NCBI GenBank assembly: GCA_013815535.1
Contig: JACDGC010000035.1
Span: forward strand, 1-13,765
Origin: Ktedonobacterales bacterium
GTDB taxonomy: Bacteria > Chloroflexota > Ktedonobacteria > Ktedonobacterales > JACDGC01
Length of the DNA: 13,765 nucleotides
Reading direction: 5' to 3'
Position numbers and translations under genes: made by a program. Under the pieces are notes generated by a model. That model saw only the letters and a program-made list of their open reading frames with translations, searched no databases and was not told where the DNA came from. Shown here in pieces: positions 1 through 5,320 of this stretch (the first letter of the stretch is position 1; every line of letters starts with the position of its first letter).

Positions 1-94
1 TCACCGGGTATGGCTCGCCACAATTGGGGCAAAAGACGGTGTGCTCATCGGCATTGCTGTTGATGAAGCCACAATGCAGGCAGGTTTGAATCAT
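1..94 (-). CDS. Zinc-ribbon protein, N-terminal fragment (cut by window edge)
   Basis: The first 31 residues are visible; the rest lies beyond base 1. The fragment holds two CxxC knuckles (Cys5/Cys8 and Cys22/Cys25) separated by 13 residues, the pattern of a short zinc ribbon that binds one zinc ion. The second knuckle, CPNCGEP, is typical of N-terminal zinc-ribbon modules placed in front of many unrelated domains, so the function of the whole protein cannot be told. The ATG at 92-94 is preceded by a GAGAGG Shine-Dalgarno about 6 bases upstream, which supports this start. It lies downstream of the CoxG-like gene on the same strand, across a gap of nearly 300 bases. Confidence 0.72.
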   Translation of the reverse strand, partial: MIQTCLHCGFINSNADEHTVFCPNCGEPYPV

Positions 95-389
95 GGGGAA
101 CCTCTCGGAACGATGCCACGGCGAAACGCGCACAGCGAATTTCGTGAAGAATGGCGTGGGTGCTGAACGACGCGACTCGCTGACTTTGCCCTGCGTTACG
201 CACATCAGTTGCCAGTCAACTCAGGGGCAGCGACCACCACAATCGCCAGGGGCAGCAGGCGCGCAGAGCCGCGCAAACGGGCGCGCTGCCAGGGAGGTCA
301 GCGTGAATAGCCGACGTTGGTTGTCAGGGACGGGGTGGGGCGACCAGGATAGGCCGACCCACCGTCAGACGTGGCAACGAGTCGCCAGC
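95..389. other. Intergenic region without a supported gene
   Basis: No convincing coding sequence was found here. An open frame on the plus strand runs through, but it continues antisense into the CoxG-like gene and has a low-complexity, Arg/Gln-rich translation. A TTGACT hexamer (minus strand, 214-219) could be a -35 box for the zinc-ribbon gene, but the only -10 candidate (TAACGC, 15 bases away) is poor. No T-tailed hairpin terminator was seen after the CoxG-like gene. Confidence 0.5.
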
Positions 390-821
390 CTAGACTTTGG
401 TTTCCAGATTCTTGAAGAACGAGTTCAAGCCCGACTTCGCCGCTTGCTGACCAATGGGATTATCGGCCATGCCCACACGACCACCCAGATCCAGGTGCGC
501 GGTGTAGGTCAAGTTCGTGCCAGCGTCAACGGGGGCGAGGTCGATGGTGACATGCCCCTTGATGGAGCCAAACGAGCCGGAGCGGTCGATGGCCAGCACC
601 GCATGCGATGGTGGCGTCTGTTGCTGGATGTCAGCCCCCAGCACGAACGTGTTGCTGCCCAGAACGGGCAGTGACACATTCACCGTCATCGTGATGGAGT
701 TGCCCGAAACCTGCACATCCTGTGCACCGGGAATCGTTTCTTTGAGCACGGTGGGGTTCATCAGAGCATTCCACACCTGCTGCGGTGGCGCGTTAAACTT
801 TTGCGACCCGCTGAGATCCAT
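390..821 (-). CDS. CoxG-like SRPBCC family protein
   Basis: A 143-residue protein that begins MDLSGSQKF and continues with PPQQVWNAL, an NPTVLKETIPG segment and a VTIDLAPVDAGTNLTY strand pair. This is the layout of the CoxG / carbon monoxide dehydrogenase subunit G group of the SRPBCC (START-like) fold, a hydrophobic-cavity domain. In CO-oxidising bacteria CoxG helps anchor CO dehydrogenase to the membrane, but no cox genes are visible here and many family members are orphans, so a ligand-binding or carrier role is as likely. Length fits a single-domain member. The frame is open to 929, but ATG at 819-821 was chosen because a perfect AGGAGG sits 9 bases upstream. The ending, AKSGLNSFFKNLETKV, is amphipathic. 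Family is fairly sure, role is not. Confidence 0.85.
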   Translation of the reverse strand: MDLSGSQKFNAPPQQVWNALMNPTVLKETIPGAQDVQVSGNSITMTVNVSLPVLGSNTFVLGADIQQQTPPSHAVLAIDRSGSFGSIKGHVTIDLAPVDAGTNLTYTAHLDLGGRVGMADNPIGQQAAKSGLNSFFKNLETKV

Positions 822-892
822 GAACGTGGTCCTCCTAAATGATTGGGGGAACGGCAACGTGTGCCTTCCACCCACAAAGCCTGCGATTGACA

Positions 893-904
893 CGCGATAT
901 CGCG
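893..904. promoter_or_regulatory. 12-bp perfect palindrome at the CoxG-like gene's transcription start
   Basis: CGCGATATCGCG is a perfect 12-bp palindrome. It lies 11 to 22 bases downstream of the -10 box of the promoter at 915-943, about where transcription should begin or just after. That is a usual place for a repressor operator. Its role is inferred from position and symmetry alone. Confidence 0.4.
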
Positions 905-914
905 GTCCCCCGCT

Positions 915-943
915 ATTATATGCATTCACCGCCCTGTGTGCAA
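915..943 (-). promoter_or_regulatory. Sigma-70 type promoter of the CoxG-like gene
   Basis: On the minus strand, TTGCAC (938-943) is followed by a 17-base spacer and a perfect TATAAT (915-920). The predicted start is near 908, giving a leader of about 85 bases before the ATG at 821. This is one of the best housekeeping promoters in the window and supports an independently transcribed, possibly regulated gene. Confidence 0.75.
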
Positions 944-992
944 CAAGGCGTCGAAATGGGGGGCACGCCTGGGCATTTCCGGTATCCTGCCC

Positions 993-1006
993 GTATCAGA
1001 TACAAT
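993..1006 (+). promoter_or_regulatory. Possible -10 box with overlapping hyphenated palindrome
   Basis: TACAAT (1001-1006) is a reasonable -10 box 41 bases before the gene at 1047. It overlaps the inverted repeat GTATC-A-GATAC (993-1003). The best -35 candidate (TTCCGG, 18 bases upstream) is weak, so the promoter would need extra help if it is real. Confidence 0.3.
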
Positions 1007-1046
1007 AAGAGGGAATGATGACGTGAGAGATTGAGGAAACCCCCAG

Positions 1047-1451
1047 ATGGCTGAACCCACGCCAGCGGCACCGCCCCCCTTTGTGGAGCAATATGGTGGC
1101 CTCGTCAAGGATGCTTTTCGTGAGTATGCCGCGCGGGTGCAAAGTGACGGCGCGGATGTGGCCGAGCGGGCACACAGCGACGCCGCGCGGGGCAAACCCG
1201 ATTTGGTGCTGGCGTTGCTGTGTGTCGCCGACCTGCCCGAGGGCGACAAACGCGAACTGCTGGCCCAGGCCTTCGAGCGCCGGGCGGAGGTGGCGGAGGC
1301 CACGGCTGCCAACCTGAGCAACGAACACAATCGACCGTTCCCCCTCATCAGCCTTGAGGCACGCAAAGACCGCACCATGGCACGCCAAGTGCGCGCTGGC
1401 AAAATGATTCGCCCCTATGCCCGTGCGCCCAAGCCGATCACGACGCAATAA
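1047..1451 (+). CDS. Hypothetical protein, unrecognised (134 aa)
   Basis: A small soluble protein not recognised as any family. It starts with a short Pro/Ala-rich stretch (residues 2-11) followed by a mostly helical, charged body including VEQYGGLVKDAFREYAARV and a leucine-rich helix LVLALLCVADLPEGDKRELLAQAFERR cut here into parts: LVLALLCVADLP then GDKRELLAQAFERR. The C-terminus is basic (RQVRAGKMIRPYARAPK). No signal peptide, membrane segment or metal motif is visible. AGGA at 1034-1037, 9 bases before the ATG, supports the start. It is one of only two rightward genes and meets the DUF5667 gene tail-to-tail with 17 bases between the stop codons. Antisense frames were rejected because they lack a ribosome site and a plausible composition. 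Confidence 0.6.
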   Translation: MAEPTPAAPPPFVEQYGGLVKDAFREYAARVQSDGADVAERAHSDAARGKPDLVLALLCVADLPEGDKRELLAQAFERRAEVAEATAANLSNEHNRPFPLISLEARKDRTMARQVRAGKMIRPYARAPKPITTQ

Positions 1452-1468
1452 CCACCGCCAGCGCAGAT

Positions 1469-2587
1469 TCATCGGTCCGGCGTGGGCGAGGTGGCGGGCG
1501 TCGTACCCGGCACGGGTGTGCCATGGTGATGCTCACCATCATCGCCGCCAGCCTCCGGTGTGGGCTGCTGGGCACCGGGCGTCGCGGTGGCGCCCAACGC
1601 CGGGGTCGCTGATTGGGCAGCCAACACCGCTGTGCCATCGGGGTTTCGCACGCCCACGGCCAGGGCGTGGTCTTCGTTCTCAAACTCCCCCCAAGCAACG
1701 CTGAGCCGCGTCCCTGCCGCGTTTTGGCTGCTGGGCTGGTAAAGACGGCCAGCCAAGATCGCTTGCACCCCTGGCGCGAAATGGGTCCCCGTGATCATCA
1801 GCGTCCCTCCGTCGCCCTGGCCGTGGGTGAACGTCACCTGGCTGATGGTGGGCACGTTGGTGTCGCCCACCGCCGCCAACTGGGTCGTGAAGGTGAGTTG
1901 CTCTTTCAAGGGCACGTGCAAGAGGGCGCTACGCAGTGCGGCACGCTCGCTGGCGAGGGTATGCTGCAAATCAGACTGCAACGCGGCGCGGTCACTGACA
2001 GCCAACCCATTCACCGCGCTCGTGGCATTCTGGGTCGCGCTGATGACGACGCCCAACGCATCATCGACGCTGGCGGGCGAATGCCCATCCGCCACCTCTT
2101 GGCTGAGGTCAGCGATGGCGGTTTGCAGCTGAGTGATGCTTAGCTTGGCGCGGTCCACTGGACCATTCGCCTGGGAAAGCGCGATCTGGTTGCGGAACTG
2201 CTTGATGCCATAAAGTGGATCGCCTGGCAGGCTGCTGGCCGCTGAGGCCAACACGATCCACCCGATCAGCGCCAACGCAAGGCAACTGCTCAGCGTCACA
2301 GCCACTGTGCGGCGGCGCGGCACACGCAACGCGGGCAGGGGAAGCGTGGCCGGGGCATCATCGTATGCCAAAGCAGGGTCGGCCTCGGCCTGCAGGGCAT
2401 GGGCACGCTGCCGCAGTCGCGCCTCAAGTTGCTCGGCAAAGGCACGCGGCACCGCCATCTGGCGCAGTTCGGCGAGCCGCTGGGCGGCGCTCAACAGTTC
2501 ATCTTCTGGCGGGGTGGGCAACAAGGGCAAGGGAGCACCACGTTGGGCGCGGTCGAGCAGCAAGTCAAGGCGATCTTCTGGGGTCAT
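1469..2587 (-). CDS. DUF5667 membrane protein with TIG-like domain, probable anti-sigma factor
   Basis: A 372-residue protein with a cytoplasmic helical N-terminus (1-90, no zinc-binding His/Cys triad), one transmembrane helix (about 95-117, LSSCLALALIGWIVLA), a DUF5667 region (about 119-230) that begins with the hallmark LPGDPLYGIKQFRNQI, an IPT/TIG-like immunoglobulin fold (about 246-323, PTISQVTF...GTLMITGTHFAPG), and a Pro/Thr tail ending after GEHHHGTP. The topology (cytoplasmic N-terminus, outside domain) and its place directly after an ECF sigma gene suggest that the first 90 residues hold the sigma factor at the membrane. Its ATG overlaps the sigma stop codon in an ATGA, so the two are translationally coupled. 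The domain naming is from memory of the families; the anti-sigma role is inferred. Confidence 0.82.
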   Translation of the reverse strand: MTPEDRLDLLLDRAQRGAPLPLLPTPPEDELLSAAQRLAELRQMAVPRAFAEQLEARLRQRAHALQAEADPALAYDDAPATLPLPALRVPRRRTVAVTLSSCLALALIGWIVLASAASSLPGDPLYGIKQFRNQIALSQANGPVDRAKLSITQLQTAIADLSQEVADGHSPASVDDALGVVISATQNATSAVNGLAVSDRAALQSDLQHTLASERAALRSALLHVPLKEQLTFTTQLAAVGDTNVPTISQVTFTHGQGDGGTLMITGTHFAPGVQAILAGRLYQPSSQNAAGTRLSVAWGEFENEDHALAVGVRNPDGTAVLAAQSATPALGATATPGAQQPTPEAGGDDGEHHHGTPVPGTTPATSPTPDR

Positions 2588-3243
2588 GCACGGCCTCCTT
2601 TGCTGCTGCGACGCTTTGCGCGTGGCTGGCCAAGGTGCTCTGCCAGTGTGCCCAACGCGCGAAACTGCAACGCGCGAATGGCCCCTGGCTCTTTATGCAG
2701 CACCTGCGCCAGCGACTCGATGCTTTGATCCGCCAAGAAGCGCCCGATGACCACCGTCTGCTGATCGGGCGTGAGCGCTTCCAACGCCACCCCCACTTCC
2801 TCCAGCCACTCACGCCATTCGTGCAGGTTGGCGGGGTCGTCACGGGTGCCGCGTGCCATCAGCCCCAGTGTGGCATATTCGCCGCTATCCTCGGGCAGGG
2901 GCCGCTGGCGCGTGCGCTGGCGCGCCTGACTCTCGATGGCGCGGGCGATCTTGGCCTGGGCGATCTGCAAGAGCCAGGCAAAGAAGCCCGCTTCATATTC
3001 CGCACGAAGGGTGGCAATGGATTCCACCATGGTCAGAAAGACATCGGCCACCACATCTTCCACGATCTCCGCGCGCCCTTGGGTGCGCACGGCCACGAAG
3101 CGATAGACAGTCGGCAGGGCACGTTGATAGAGCGCTGCGATTGCGTCAGCGTCGTGGCGGCGCGCCCGGGCGAGCATCTCGGCGAATGCTGGTGGCGAAT
3201 CGGGAAGTCTGGTCACGGAACCTCCGTGGGCAACGGAATGCAT
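2584..3243 (-). CDS. ECF-type RNA polymerase sigma factor
   Basis: About 219 residues with the two ECF domains. Region 2 spans roughly residues 30-110 and includes the helix IVEDVVADVFLTMVESI and AWLLQIAQAKIA. Region 4 spans about 145-203 with LEALTPDQQTVVIGRFLADQS followed by the helix-turn-helix IESLAQVLHKEPGAIRAL; these are adjacent parts of one domain. A basic linker (ARQRTRQRPLPED) joins them. The protein would direct RNA polymerase to an envelope- or stress-response regulon. The start is uncertain: ATG at 3241-3243 lies 2 bases after the stop of the DUF5666 gene and has no clear ribosome site, so coupling would drive it; GTG at 3214-3216 has GGAGG only 4 bases upstream. Both give complete sigma domains. 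The gene sits between a secreted DUF5666 protein and the DUF5667 protein. Confidence 0.88.
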   Translation of the reverse strand: MHSVAHGGSVTRLPDSPPAFAEMLARARRHDADAIAALYQRALPTVYRFVAVRTQGRAEIVEDVVADVFLTMVESIATLRAEYEAGFFAWLLQIAQAKIARAIESQARQRTRQRPLPEDSGEYATLGLMARGTRDDPANLHEWREWLEEVGVALEALTPDQQTVVIGRFLADQSIESLAQVLHKEPGAIRALQFRALGTLAEHLGQPRAKRRSSKGGRA

Positions 3244-3245
3244 AC

Positions 3246-3884
3246 TCAGTGACTTGGCTGTGGGGTGCCGTGGCTGTCCCCTGGCTCGGGGGTGCCGTGG
3301 CTGTCCCCTGGCTCGGGGGTGCCATGGATTTCCCCTGGTTCAGGAGTGCCATCCACACCTTGATGGGCGTTCCCATTATCGTTGGCTTGAATCTCTTTGG
3401 CAAGGACCGATCCATCGCGCTGCTTGGTGCCTTCGATCTGCACAAACAGCCCTGCGGTCAAGGCCGCGCCATGCGGTTGACCGTGGTCAGGGACGGGGGT
3501 CGCCTTGCCATCGTCGCTCCCCTTGGTGCTTGTGACGTCGCTTTTTTCGTCATTCGACGACACTTCGATATGGGTCTGGTTGGTGAACTGCACCGTCACC
3601 GTCTGCTGCTGCTCTTGGGGCAACACGACGAAGCTGCCAGCGGTGATGCTGCCAGCGGCGAAAGTGACGGATTGGATTGCCCCTTGCAGACGCACCTCTT
3701 GCGCGTGGTCCCCTGGCGTGGCGGTGTGGTCACCATTCCCCCCTTGCAGGGAGTGCTGGCTCGTGTTGAGGCCAAACGGTCCGGCGTGTGCGGCGTTGGC
3801 CACCGCTGCGGTGGCCGTGATGGTTCCCACAGCGATGCAGCCGATGATGGCAATGGCGATCTTTGATCTCAGCAAAGCGAACAT
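3246..3884 (-). CDS. Secreted DUF5666 domain protein with His/Pro repeat tail
   Basis: About 212 residues. A basic N-terminus and hydrophobic stretch (LLRSKIAIAIIGCIAVG, then an Ala-rich ANAAHA near 30-34) form a signal peptide. Residues about 64-168 match DUF5666: LQGAIQSVTFAAGSITAG, a QQQTVTVQFTNQTHIEV strand pair, and VQIEGTKQRDGSVLAKEIQ. The tail is a repeat of GTPEPGDSH-like units rich in Asp, Glu and His, which could bind metal or act as a flexible stalk. The start at 3884 was chosen because GGGGTG lies 6 bases upstream; ATG at 3899 is an alternative. The GTG at 3920 is unlikely because it lies inside a 31-bp palindrome. As first gene of the sigma unit it may be a target or sensor part of the response; that is inferred. 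Confidence 0.8.
   Translation of the reverse strand: MFALLRSKIAIAIIGCIAVGTITATAAVANAAHAGPFGLNTSQHSLQGGNGDHTATPGDHAQEVRLQGAIQSVTFAAGSITAGSFVVLPQEQQQTVTVQFTNQTHIEVSSNDEKSDVTSTKGSDDGKATPVPDHGQPHGAALTAGLFVQIEGTKQRDGSVLAKEIQANDNGNAHQGVDGTPEPGEIHGTPEPGDSHGTPEPGDSHGTPQPSH
3262..3350 (-). repeat. 27-bp tandem repeat inside the DUF5666 gene
   Basis: Two identical 27-base units (3262-3288 and 3289-3315) are followed by a diverged third unit (3316-3342) and the first 8 bases of a fourth. Read on the minus strand they encode GTPEPGDSH, GTPEPGDSH and GTPEPGEIH. The unit length is a multiple of three, so copy-number change would alter tail length without a frameshift. Confidence 0.9.
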
Positions 3885-3905
3885 GTGCGACACCCCCATG
3901 ATTCG

Positions 3906-3936
3906 ATTGTGATCTGCCACAGTGGCTGCTCACAAT
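3906..3936. promoter_or_regulatory. 31-bp interrupted palindrome, candidate operator or leader hairpin
   Basis: Outer arms ATTGTGA (3906-3912) and TCACAAT (3930-3936) are perfect 7-base inverted repeats. Inner arms GCCAC (3916-3920) and GTGGC (3922-3926) are perfect 5-base inverted repeats around a single central base (3921). Three unpaired bases separate inner from outer arms on each side, so the whole 31-base block has one symmetry axis. It lies 22 to 52 bases before the chosen start of the DUF5666 gene. A dimeric repressor or activator site is the natural reading; a stem-loop in the mRNA leader is the alternative. Confidence 0.6.
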
Positions 3937-3949
3937 GTCATAGTGTCGG

Positions 3950-3955
3950 AAGTTC
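3950..3955 (-). promoter_or_regulatory. GAACTT, possible ECF-type -35 element
   Basis: GAACTT on the minus strand resembles the GGAACTT -35 element that several ECF sigma factors recognise. A -10 element 16-17 bases downstream would fall inside the 31-bp palindrome (about 3928-3933, GTGAGC/TGTGAG), which does not match a known consensus. It is offered as a candidate for self-regulation of the sigma unit only because of its position. Confidence 0.25.
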
Positions 3956-3974
3956 ATCAGATGTTACGCATGTG

Positions 3975-3997
3975 GCCCAAAAGCGCCGAGATTGGGC
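3975..3997 (-). promoter_or_regulatory. Inverted repeat downstream of the greA unit
   Basis: GCCCAA (3975-3980) and TTGGGC (3992-3997) form a perfect 6-base inverted repeat with an 11-base loop, 15 bases after the stop of the 82-residue gene. It could be a transcript 3' end, but no run of T follows on either strand, so it does not qualify as an intrinsic terminator. Confidence 0.25.
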
Positions 3998-4011
3998 GAA
4001 ATGGGCGCACA

Positions 4012-4260
4012 TCAGTCGGAGGGGGCAGTTGGGGGCGACACAGCCAGCAACGCGCGGGCATAGACTTCGGCGGGGCTGGCACCGTCGTAATAGCCCGCGC
4101 CGATCATCAGGCGATAGCGCGTCTTCCAGCGTTTGGCGGCGGCGGGCGTCAGTCGATGCAGATCATAGCCAGCCACATGGGCCTCCAGCAACAAGCGGAG
4201 GCCTACTTCATCATCGGGGAGCTGGCGTGCGCGCAGCGCTGCGCGCAGATCATCTGGCAT
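4012..4260 (-). CDS. Small unknown protein translationally coupled to greA (82 aa)
   Basis: Not recognised as a known family. It is a compact, mainly helical protein (DLRAALRARQLPDDEVGLRLL, LTPAAAKRWKTRYRLM, GASPAEVYARALLAV) with a Gly-Tyr-Tyr motif at MIGAGYYDG and no membrane segment or signal. The ATG shares its first base with the last base of the greA stop codon (TGATG), so translation almost surely depends on greA. That fixed coupling, and a protein-like composition, argue that it is a real gene. A role alongside GreA at RNA polymerase is possible but is only guilt by association. Confidence 0.7.
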   Translation of the reverse strand: MPDDLRAALRARQLPDDEVGLRLLLEAHVAGYDLHRLTPAAAKRWKTRYRLMIGAGYYDGASPAEVYARALLAVSPPTAPSD

Positions 4261-4763
4261 CAGCGGACTTTGAGGATCTGGTACGTGACATCCCCATTGG
4301 GCGTCAAGATTTTGACTTTCGCGCCTTTTTTCTGGCCGATCAATTTGCTGCCGACAGGGGATTCGTTGGAGATATAGTTGGCACGTGGGTCGGCCTCGTG
4401 GGTGCTGACGATGGTGAACGTGCGCTCTTTGCCAGCATTCGCCCCAGTGGTGATGCGGATCTCGACGGTGCTGCCGATGCGAACGACATCCGAATCGGTC
4501 GTCAGTTCCAGGGTGCCAGCGCTGTTGAGTAGCACGGTTAATTCACGGATGCGGCCTTCGATGCGCGCCTGCTCATTCTTGGCGTGCTCATAGGCGCTGC
4601 TTTCGCTGACATCGCCAGCTTCCTTGGCCTCGTGGATGTCATCAGCGATCATGGGACGCTGGACTTCAACAAGATCTTTCAATTCGGCTTCCAGCCGAGC
4701 ACGTCCCTCCGCCGTCAAGAGAGGGCGGTCACTCGCTGCCTGATGGTCATGGTTCACTGCCAT
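4260..4763 (-). CDS. greA: Transcription elongation factor GreA
   Basis: A 167-residue protein close to the usual GreA length. The N-terminal coiled coil (about residues 15-85) holds LTAEGRARLEAELKDL, RPMIADDIHEAKEAGDVSESSAYEHA; the pieces are consecutive. The tip residues Asp51 and Glu54 correspond to the acidic pair (Asp41/Glu44 of the E. coli protein) that reaches into the RNA polymerase channel and stimulates cleavage of backtracked transcripts. The C-terminal FKBP-like domain (about 90-167) contains IGSTVEIRI, NYISNESPVGSKLIGQKKG and the ending YQILKVR. The frame is open to 4883, but ATG at 4761-4763 has GAGGAG 8 bases upstream. A ~190-base leader with its own terminator precedes it, and an 82-residue gene follows with a 1-base overlap. 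Confidence 0.96.
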   Translation of the reverse strand: MAVNHDHQAASDRPLLTAEGRARLEAELKDLVEVQRPMIADDIHEAKEAGDVSESSAYEHAKNEQARIEGRIRELTVLLNSAGTLELTTDSDVVRIGSTVEIRITTGANAGKERTFTIVSTHEADPRANYISNESPVGSKLIGQKKGAKVKILTPNGDVTYQILKVR

Positions 4764-4798
4764 AGGGAAAACTCCTCGCCAGCGCACATCCCGGCGGC

Positions 4799-4824
4799 AA
4801 AAAACCCCGCCGACATTTGCGGGG
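4799..4824 (-). terminator. Intrinsic terminator inside the greA leader
   Basis: On the minus strand CCCCGC (4819-4824) pairs with GCGGGG (4805-4810) across an 8-base loop and is followed at once by six T residues (4799-4804). This is a complete Rho-independent terminator. It lies 36 bases before the greA ATG and about 130 bases after the predicted transcription start, so it would cut off transcripts before greA unless it is bypassed. Confidence 0.8.
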
Positions 4825-4854
4825 AAGTCGCGAGGCGCGCCAAGTGAACAATGC

Positions 4855-4881
4855 GCCGCGCCTGCACGGGGCAAGCGCGGC
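4855..4881 (-). promoter_or_regulatory. Stable hairpin in the greA leader
   Basis: GCCGCGC (4875-4881) and GCGCGGC (4855-4861) pair perfectly, with an inner TGC/GCA stem. It lies about 30 bases before the leader terminator. It may stabilise the leader RNA or compete with other folds; no anti-terminator pairing with the terminator arms was proven by eye. Confidence 0.45.
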
Positions 4882-4957
4882 ACTCAATTTTCATGCTCGT
4901 GTTGACCCATCCTTTTCGCACGCCAACACGTTTGTCTCTCTCAGAAGACTGCAAGAA

Positions 4958-4986
4958 ATTATACCCAACATCCTGCAATTCGTCAA
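4958..4986 (-). promoter_or_regulatory. Near-consensus sigma-70 promoter for greA
   Basis: TTGACG (4981-4986), a 17-base spacer and a perfect TATAAT (4958-4963) read on the minus strand, making this the strongest promoter in the window. The predicted start is near 4951, which leaves a leader of about 190 bases before greA, containing the hairpin at 4855-4881 and the terminator at 4799-4824. Confidence 0.85.
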
Positions 4987-5034
4987 GGGTTCTCGGTCTT
5001 TTTGTGCAAGGTTTACAAATGGGGGAGGGGCGAT

Positions 5035-5172
5035 TTGAGCGAACACCGGGGCCGTGAATTCAAAGGCCTGCTGTGGGAATAAGACCCAACGGCGTGCACC
5101 ATTCGCGGCGTTTATTACGAACAGCTGATCAGTGTTGGCATACACGGTCGATGTTGCCGCCACATTGTCCTG
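5035..5172 (-). pseudogene. Remnant of a PQQ-like beta-propeller blade
   Basis: About 45 residues in one minus-strand frame read as a single propeller repeat: STVYANTDQLFVINAANGARRW followed by VLFP and FTAPVFAQ (quoted in parts: STVYANTD, QLFVINAANGARRW). Repeats of this type, ending in A-x-G-x-x-x-W, come in series of six to eight in intact proteins, but no second blade, signal peptide or ribosome site is visible and the frame hits stops shortly on either side. It lies upstream of the greA promoter. The call is a short fossil of a larger gene; chance resemblance remains possible. Confidence 0.4.
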
Positions 5173-5297
5173 CGGAGCAGGGGGATGTCAATACACCCCA
5201 CGCCTAGAAGGCAGGGGCATCCACACCACGACTTTTGAGGCATGAAGCGCCACGGCTGAACAGGGGGCTCAAGCAAAATGTGTGGTACGCCACATAT
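5169..5297. mobile_element. Hairpin-bounded segment, possible IS200/IS605-type scar
   Basis: This 129-base stretch has a perfect hairpin at one end (CCTGC-GGA-GCAGG, 5169-5181), a second hairpin close by (CCCC...GCC/GGC...GGGG, 5196-5217) and a third at the other end (5278-5297, core TGTGG-TACG-CCACA). TTGAC, a known target-site type for IS200/IS605 elements, lies between the first two on the minus strand. Subterminal imperfect hairpins and no inverted termini are the hallmark of that superfamily and of its small non-autonomous derivatives. No transposase is present, and the identification rests on structure and partial recollection of such ends. Confidence 0.3.
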
Positions 5298-5320
5298 CTC
5301 GGTGTAATTCGGCTGTATGC

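Noticed and set aside
191..219. TTGACT with a TAACGC box as promoter for the zinc-ribbon gene
   Set aside because: The spacer is 15 bases and the -10 box is a poor match, so it was not listed as a promoter.
93..674. 193-residue open frame on the plus strand
   Set aside because: It overlaps the well-supported CoxG-like gene in antisense, has no ribosome site and a low-complexity translation; GC-rich DNA commonly yields such frames.
926..1472. Two long minus-strand frames opposite the 134-residue gene
   Set aside because: Neither has a ribosome site, both are Arg/Ser/His-rich in a shadow-like way, and the plus-strand frame has AGGA at a proper distance and a normal protein composition.
1452..1510. 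Inverted repeat between the convergent genes as a shared terminator
   Set aside because: The CCACCGCC and GGTGGCGG blocks look alike but are not reverse complements, and there is no T run.
3899..3920. GTG start at 3920 for the DUF5666 protein
   Set aside because: It falls in the middle of the 31-bp palindrome and has no ribosome site; it would also add charged residues in front of the signal peptide.
3930..3936. CRP/FNR binding site
   Set aside because: The TGTGA and TCACA halves are much farther apart than the 6-base spacing of those regulators, so only a generic palindrome is claimed.
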